Shown here: piece by piece, positions 58,576-64,000 of the stretch | Numbering within the stretch: the stretch's first letter is position 1 | Layout of the letters: each line of letters begins with the position of its first letter | Assembly (NCBI RefSeq): GCF_004698125.1 | Contig: NZ_SRHV01000006.1 | Location: forward strand, 124,001 to 188,000 | DNA from: Halosimplex halophilum | GTDB taxonomy: Archaea > Halobacteriota > Halobacteria > Halobacteriales > Haloarculaceae | Length of the DNA: 64,000 nucleotides | Direction: 5' to 3' | Made by a program: the position numbers and the translations under genes | Notes under the pieces: generated by a model | Told to the model about the DNA's origin: nothing | Databases searched by the model: none | Seen by the model: only the letters and a program-made list of their open reading frames with translations

Positions 58576-61500
58576 TCAGACCACCGTGAACTCGTAGGTC
58601 CCGGCGCCGACCTCGACCAGGAGGTCGCCGTCGTCGCGGGCGGTTTCGGTCACGCCCTCGGGAAGCGATCCGTCCACGGGCGAGCCCGACTCGCGAACGG
58701 TCGCGTCGGCGGCGTCGGGGAGTCGAACCGTCGCCGTCCCGTTCCAGGGGACGGTCACCGACAGCGAGTAGCCGTCGTCGGTGCGCTCCCACGCGCTCGC
58801 GAGATCGCCGTTAGGCGTCTCGACGCTGGCCTCCGCCCAGTCGAGGTCGTCGACGAGCGCCGGGGCGATCTCGACGTGGGCGGTCACGGGCTCGTCGCCG
58901 ATCCGGATCCCCGCGAGCACCTCGTAGAAGAACTCCGAGACGTGGGTGAACGGCGAGTGGTTGAGCGAGTTCATCCCGGAGCCGACGGCTTCGTCGGAGT
59001 CCCACCGCTCCCACATCGTCGTCGCGCCCTGCCGGGCCATGTACACCCAGCCCGGCCGCTCGGGCTGGCTGACGACCTCGTAGGCCACGTCGGCGTAGCC
59101 GTGAGCGGCGAGCGTGTGGATCAGCGGCCGCGTGCCGAGGAACCCAGTCCGGAGTTTGCCACCGTCCGAGCGTACTTTTTCGGCGAGGTTGGCGGCGACG
59201 CGGTCGACCTCCTCGTCGGGGACCAGCCCCAGAAAGAGCGGGACGGCAAAGGACGACTGCGTGCCGGGGCCGAACTCGCCCGCGTCGGCGTCGAAGAAGC
59301 GGTCGCGGAACGCCGCCGCGACATCGTCGGCCCGGTCGCGGTAGCGCTCGGCGTCCGCGTCGTTGCCGAGGACGCCGGCGACCTTCGCGAACGTCTCGGT
59401 CACCTGGTAGAGGAACGCGGTGTTGAACAGGTCGTGAGGGAGGCCGCGCCGGGGTTCCTCGGGGTCGGTGTTCTCGAAGGCGAGCCAGTCGCCGTACTTG
59501 CCGTACTCGCCGGGGAGGACCCCGTCCTCGGCGACCGAGAGCCAGTAGTCGACGTAGTCGCCCATTCCCTCGTAGTGCTCGCGCAGGATCCCCAGATCGC
59601 CGTCGTGGCGGTAGCAGTACCACGGGAGCATCACGCGGGTGACCGACCACGTCGGGTCGGCGGGGTCCTCCGGCGACTTGTCCGGGATCACGTCGGGGAC
59701 GTAGCCCATCTCGGAGGCGGCGTCGGCGTGGTCGCGCTGCCACTTCTCCTCGAAGCGGACGGCGTCGAAGTTGAAGAGGAGCGCCCGCGTGGATATCTGG
59801 GCGTCGCCCGTCCAGCCGAACCGCTCGTCGCGCTGGGGGCAGTCCTCCGGGATCCCGTGGGTGTTGCCCCGCAGGCCCCAGACGGCGTTGTGCTGGACCG
59901 CCGAGAGGTCGTCGTTCGAGCAGTCGAAGCTCCCGCGGCGGTCCATCGCCGTGTGGACGACCTTCGCGGTCACGTCCTCGGGGCTCAGTTCGCCCGGGTA
60001 CCCGGATATCTGCGCGTAGCGGAACCCGTGGTAGGTAAACCGGGGTTCGTAGGTCTCGCGGTCGTCGCCACGGGCGAGGTAGGTGTCGGTCGCGTCGGCG
60101 CTGCGGAGGTCGGTCGTCGAGAGGTCGCCCGCGTCGGTCAGCGCCTCGGCGTGGCGGACCGTGACCTCGTCGCCGGCGTCGGCGCCCTCGACCGCGAATT
60201 CGACCCAGCCGGTGAGGTTCTGCCCGAAGTCGAGGATCGGTCCCTCGGGGTGGTCGCGGACGGCCTCGGGCTCGAACGTCTCGACGACGCGCATCGACTC
60301 GACGCGCTGGGGGCGCAGCGTGCCGCCCGCCGCGTCGACGACGGCCGCGGAGTCCCAGTCTGCGTCGGGGTCCCCGGCGCTGGAGTCGCCGTCTCCGTCG
60401 TCGCCGTCCGCCCCCGGGGCGGCCCAGCCTGGTCGTTCGCGCCGGGCATCGTAGACCTCCCCGTCGTAGATGTCGTTTTCGACGATCGGGCTCTCCGCCG
60501 CCGCCCAGTCCGGTCCGGTCGCGATCCGGCGGGTCCGTCCGTCAGCGAACTCGACGGTGAGCACCGCGCGGGCGCGGGGCGACCCGTCGGCCAGCCAGTG
60601 GGCGCTGCGCTTGGCGAACCAGCCGCGGCCGAGCCAGATCCCGAGCGCGTTTTTCCCCGCTTTCAGCCGGTCGGTCAGGTCGTGAGTCGCGTAGGTGACG
60701 CGGGACTCGTAGTCGGTCCAGACGGGGTCGAGCCGGCGGTCGCCGACGCGGTCGCCGTTGCAGTACAGCTCGCCGTAGCCGACGGCGGCGACGTGGACCC
60801 GCGCCGCGCCGACCTCGCCGTCGAGGTCGAACTCCCGGCGGAGCAGCGGCGACGCCGCGGCCATCCGCGACTCGGTGACGCCGTTCACGAGGTGCTCGCG
60901 TCCCCAGGTATCGGTCTCGACGCTCGACGAGGCGGCCACGTCGCCGCCGCGGGCGAGGTCGGTCCCGTCGAACCCCTCGACGGTGAGCCCGGCCAGGGCG
61001 AAACAGGCCCACTCGTCGTGGGACTCGACGCGTCGGTCGGGCCCGTCGGCGGAGGACGGGTCCCCGGAGGCGGGCGTCACGGTGGGAAGGTCGGTCGCGG
61101 TGACGCGGACGTACCGGCCGCGGGCGTCACCGGCGTCGTGGGTCCGTGTGCGGACCGCCCGCTCCGGCTGGCCGTCGGTCGACCCGGCGTCGGCGACCGA
61201 GTCGGTCGATACCTCGGCGACCGTCGTCGCCGCGTCGAAGTCGGGGTCGTCGGCGACTTCGACGCGATAGCCCTCAGGGAAGCCGAACGCGGCGAGCGGG
61301 TCGTCGTCCCACGATGTCGTGACCGCGTAGTCGTCGGGCGTCCGGACGACCGTGACCGGGTCGGCCGGGTGGAGTTCGATCTCGGCGATGTCCCGTCGCT
61401 CCCCGAGGTCGACCCGGACCCACGGGTCGTCACGGTCGCCCACATCGTCGGCGTCGCCGGCCGCGCTCGGGTCGGCAGTCGCGTCCGGATCCCGCCACCG

Positions 61501-61935
61501 GCTGCGCCAGCCGTCCGTGTCGCCCTCGCCGGGCTGGTGGGTGATCCACTCGCCGCGCCAGTCCTCGGGGGCCAGCGCCGTCGCGAACTCCGCGGGGTCG
61601 GCCCACGGCGTCTCGCCCGCGTCGGTCCACAGCCTCACCGACCAGTAGTAGGTCGCGTCCGCGGCGAGGTCGGGACCGCCGTAGGCGACGCTCGTCGCGC
61701 GCTCCGAGTCGACCCGCCCGGAGTCCCACAGGTCGCCGCGACCGGCCGCGACCCGCTCGCGGTCGCGCCCGACCACGACCCGGTAGGCGGTCTGGTGCGC
61801 GCCGCGCCGTTCGGTCGCGATACGCCAGCCGAATCGGGGTGTGTCCGTCGGGTCGACGTTGCCCGGCGCCCGTTCGTACTCGACGGCCAGGGCCGTCGGC
61901 GCCGGCGAGCTCCGGTCGTCCGCTGTGTCGTTCAT
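58576..61935 (-). CDS. GH78 alpha-L-rhamnosidase, cytoplasmic
   Basis: 1119 residues, no signal peptide. Domain order of bacterial GH78: N-terminal FN3-like (TPRFGWRIATERRGAHQTAY, TYYWSVRLWTDAGETPWADP), a beta-sandwich (AAVGYGELYCNGDRVGDRRL, WTDYESRVTYATHDL), the Bac_rhamnosid segment (GFRYAQISGYPGEL), then the (alpha/alpha)6 catalytic domain. The signature GIPEDCPQRDERFGWTGDAQ is near residue 700 and holds the catalytic Glu and Asp; the C-terminal beta domain follows. An extra discoidin-like stretch with acidic insertions interrupts the N-terminal half (~residues 125-300), lengthening the protein beyond usual members. It should release L-rhamnose from rhamnogalacturonan oligomers. A TATA box CTTTACG lies ~28 nt before the ATG, which rejects the longer open frame. 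Confidence 0.92.
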   Translation of the reverse strand: MNDTADDRSSPAPTALAVEYERAPGNVDPTDTPRFGWRIATERRGAHQTAYRVVVGRDRERVAAGRGDLWDSGRVDSERATSVAYGGPDLAADATYYWSVRLWTDAGETPWADPAEFATALAPEDWRGEWITHQPGEGDTDGWRSRWRDPDATADPSAAGDADDVGDRDDPWVRVDLGERRDIAEIELHPADPVTVVRTPDDYAVTTSWDDDPLAAFGFPEGYRVEVADDPDFDAATTVAEVSTDSVADAGSTDGQPERAVRTRTHDAGDARGRYVRVTATDLPTVTPASGDPSSADGPDRRVESHDEWACFALAGLTVEGFDGTDLARGGDVAASSSVETDTWGREHLVNGVTESRMAAASPLLRREFDLDGEVGAARVHVAAVGYGELYCNGDRVGDRRLDPVWTDYESRVTYATHDLTDRLKAGKNALGIWLGRGWFAKRSAHWLADGSPRARAVLTVEFADGRTRRIATGPDWAAAESPIVENDIYDGEVYDARRERPGWAAPGADGDDGDGDSSAGDPDADWDSAAVVDAAGGTLRPQRVESMRVVETFEPEAVRDHPEGPILDFGQNLTGWVEFAVEGADAGDEVTVRHAEALTDAGDLSTTDLRSADATDTYLARGDDRETYEPRFTYHGFRYAQISGYPGELSPEDVTAKVVHTAMDRRGSFDCSNDDLSAVQHNAVWGLRGNTHGIPEDCPQRDERFGWTGDAQISTRALLFNFDAVRFEEKWQRDHADAASEMGYVPDVIPDKSPEDPADPTWSVTRVMLPWYCYRHDGDLGILREHYEGMGDYVDYWLSVAEDGVLPGEYGKYGDWLAFENTDPEEPRRGLPHDLFNTAFLYQVTETFAKVAGVLGNDADAERYRDRADDVAAAFRDRFFDADAGEFGPGTQSSFAVPLFLGLVPDEEVDRVAANLAEKVRSDGGKLRTGFLGTRPLIHTLAAHGYADVAYEVVSQPERPGWVYMARQGATTMWERWDSDEAVGSGMNSLNHSPFTHVSEFFYEVLAGIRIGDEPVTAHVEIAPALVDDLDWAEASVETPNGDLASAWERTDDGYSLSVTVPWNGTATVRLPDAADATVRESGSPVDGSLPEGVTETARDDGDLLVEVGAGTYEFTVV

Positions 61936-62078
61936 GGACTGTGGCGCGCGGCCAGTCACGTAAAGCGTCGGGACCCGGCACCCGTCGCCGGCTGCCGACT
62001 GTGTCGCCGCGGGAGCGCGGCTTCTCCACTCCCCGCCGGATCGAGGGATTGAACCGCTCCGGGCCCGTGGAACCGGCA

Positions 62079-62815
<737 letters not shown>

Positions 62816-62818
62816 CCG

Positions 62819-63039
62819 ATGAACGAACTCGAAGGCCGGTTCCCCACGTCGTCGATGCCGTCGCGGAGGCAGAGGGCGTCGAGCCAGCGACACTCGACCC
62901 GCCGCTAGCAGAGATCGTTGACCCGGACGCGCTCGAAACGTTGATCGAGGATTCCACGGCGTCTGACCTCGAGGTTCGGTCCGCGTATCGTGGTCACGAC
63001 ATCGTCGTCGACGACAGCGGTCGCGTACAGGTCGACTGA
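62819..63039 (+). pseudogene. HalOD1 gene with probable frameshift
   Basis: From about base 62844 one frame reads VPHVVDAVAEAEGVEPATLD PPLAEIVDPDALETLIED (two parts) and ends VRSAYRGHDIVVDDSGRVQVD at a stop, a complete HalOD1 core. No ATG or GTG start lies in that frame near it. The ATG at 62819 gives MNELEGR in another frame, and inserting one base near 62840 would join the two into a normal HalOD1 protein of ~73 residues. Either a one-base deletion killed it or the assembly lost a base. It directly follows the thioredoxin reductase relic, marking a decaying segment. Confidence 0.65.
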
Positions 63040-63161
63040 AGCGGACGGAACTTCTCTCCGATAGCGGATCCACCGACGGCCACTCCAGCAGCGCCGTCCG
63101 ATTTCAACGAGTCGTCTCCGAGAAACTATCGTAGCAGGGGCAGCGGAGAACGGTGGTCGCG

Positions 63162-64000
63162 TCAGGACCACTCCGATTCGAGGGCGTCCAGTAGCTTCTC
63201 GATCTCGGCGTGCGTGTTGACCGCGTGGACAGACGCGCGGACGGCATCGGGCGTCGGCAAGGCACGAACGACGATTCCCTCCGACGCGAGTCGGTCGACC
63301 GTCGCTTCGGGGTCGTCCACGTCGATTGTCACGAGTCCTGACTCGGGATCCGAGGGACTGAGAAGGCGGTCCTCGGGGACGCCATCGGCCAGCTGGCCGG
63401 CCAATTGCTGGCTCCGGTCGGCGATACGGTCGACGCCGACCTCGTTGATCGCGTCGATGGCCTCGCCCAGAGCGACGTGCGGAGCCGGGTTCGACGACCC
63501 GACCTCGAATCGACGGGCCCCGGCCGCGAACTCGTAGGGGTCCGCAGTCGGCGTTTCGACGCTCCGGTAGCCGACTGTGGCGGGCCGGAGCGCTTCAGCA
63601 GCGTTGCGGTCGACGTAGAGGAAGCCGCCGCCCCACAGCCCCAGCAGCCACTTGTGTCCGGCCGCCGCGACTGCGTCCGCGCCCCACTCGCCGACATCCA
63701 TCGGGAGCTGTCCCGGCACCTGCACGGCGTCGACGAGGGCGAACGCGCCGGCCTGGTGAGCGATGTCGACGAGGTCGCCGACGGGCAACCGGGTACCGTG
63801 CGTCCAGGTCACGGCGCTGAAACACGCCAGCTTCGCGCCGTCGACGGCCTCGGCGAAGGCGTCGCGGTCGACGCGGCCGCGCTCGGTTTCGACGACGCGA
63901 ACGTCGACGCCCTCCTGTTCCAGGCGTTGCCACGGGAGCGTTCCGGCCGGGTGTTCGAGGTCGGTTCGAACGACGGTATCGCCGGGCTCCCAGTCGATGG
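63162..64000 (-). CDS. Class-V aminotransferase / cysteine-desulfurase-like, N-terminus outside window
   Basis: About 279 residues are visible; the frame stays open to the window end, so the N-terminal part is missing. PLP-enzyme features: ALVDAVQVPGQLPMDVGEWG (the Asp that pairs with the PLP pyridine), the PLP lysine in AAAGHKWLLGLWGGGFLYVD, and RRFEVGSSNPAPHVALGEAI, followed by the small C-terminal domain. The CsdA/isopenicillin-N-epimerase-like subgroup includes desulfurases, epimerases and selenocysteine lyases; the substrate is unknown. In the visible part I see no catalytic Cys loop typical of NifS. No link to the sugar genes is apparent. Confidence 0.87.
   Translation of the reverse strand, partial: IDWEPGDTVVRTDLEHPAGTLPWQRLEQEGVDVRVVETERGRVDRDAFAEAVDGAKLACFSAVTWTHGTRLPVGDLVDIAHQAGAFALVDAVQVPGQLPMDVGEWGADAVAAAGHKWLLGLWGGGFLYVDRNAAEALRPATVGYRSVETPTADPYEFAAGARRFEVGSSNPAPHVALGEAIDAINEVGVDRIADRSQQLAGQLADGVPEDRLLSPSDPESGLVTIDVDDPEATVDRLASEGIVVRALPTPDAVRASVHAVNTHAEIEKLLDALESEWS

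Overview
The window is from a haloarchaeon (class Halobacteria). The DNA is GC-rich and the proteins are strongly acidic. Secreted proteins carry Tat (RR) signals and lipoboxes, one surface protein ends in a PGF-CTERM anchor, and HalOD1 domains are present. Most genes have an archaeal TATA-like box about 25-30 nt before the ATG with no leader or ribosome site, as in leaderless haloarchaeal transcription. The genus cannot be told from the sequence. I saw no rRNA, tRNA, CRISPR array or intact insertion sequence.

Almost the whole window reads as one accessory carbohydrate-utilisation island for pectin, with arabinan, xylan and rhamnogalacturonan side activities. 1-8.3 kb: a GH4 glycosidase (cut by the window start), an SGNH esterase, an IclR regulator, a 649-residue protein of unknown family that looks like a helical-toroid carbohydrate enzyme, a large secreted pectate lyase and a ThuA-like protein. 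8.4-18.4 kb: a hexuronate-oxidation block with three enolase-superfamily (MR/MLE) enzymes, two DHDPS/KDG-aldolase family enzymes, a uronate dehydrogenase and a beta-propeller lactonase. 18.5-26.4 kb: a Tat lipoprotein, then an ABC importer of the oligopeptide type (fused double ATPase, two permeases, lipoprotein binding protein). 26.5-38.9 kb: two more pectate lyases, a PGF-CTERM surface protein, a Gfo/Idh oxidoreductase, cytoplasmic GH28 polygalacturonase, cytoplasmic CE8 pectinesterase and a galactonate-dehydratase-type enzyme. 38.9-47.4 kb: an alpha/beta esterase, glycerate 2-kinase, mannonate dehydratase, a FAH-family enzyme divergent from a LarA-like protein, and two Gfo/Idh oxidoreductases. 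48.2-55.1 kb: GH51 arabinofuranosidase, a GH10-type secreted protein with an altered catalytic residue, and a second lipoprotein binding protein without permeases. 56.4-64 kb: two tiny zinc-ribbon proteins, an Mrr-like endonuclease-fold protein, a GH78 rhamnosidase, decayed thioredoxin-reductase and HalOD1 genes, and a class-V aminotransferase cut by the window end.

Inferred flow: Tat-exported pectate lyases (and the GH10 protein) cut polymer outside. The peptide-type ABC system imports oligomers. GH28, CE8, GH4, GH51, GH78 and the esterases finish them in the cytoplasm. Galacturonate is oxidised by uronate dehydrogenase, the lactone opened by the lactonase, the aldarate dehydrated by an MR/MLE enzyme, and the keto-deoxy acid converted by a DHDPS-family enzyme towards 2-oxoglutarate semialdehyde. 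Other sugar acids would pass through the galactonate-dehydratase-like, UxuA, FAH and glycerate-kinase steps. Substrate assignments within the broad families are inference.

The long AT-richer spacers (8.7-9.4, 32.0-32.8, 47.4-48.2, 49.7-50.7, 55.1-56.4 kb) hold several inverted repeats, plus one 22-nt bipartite element present twice, 23 kb apart, which are candidate regulatory sites.
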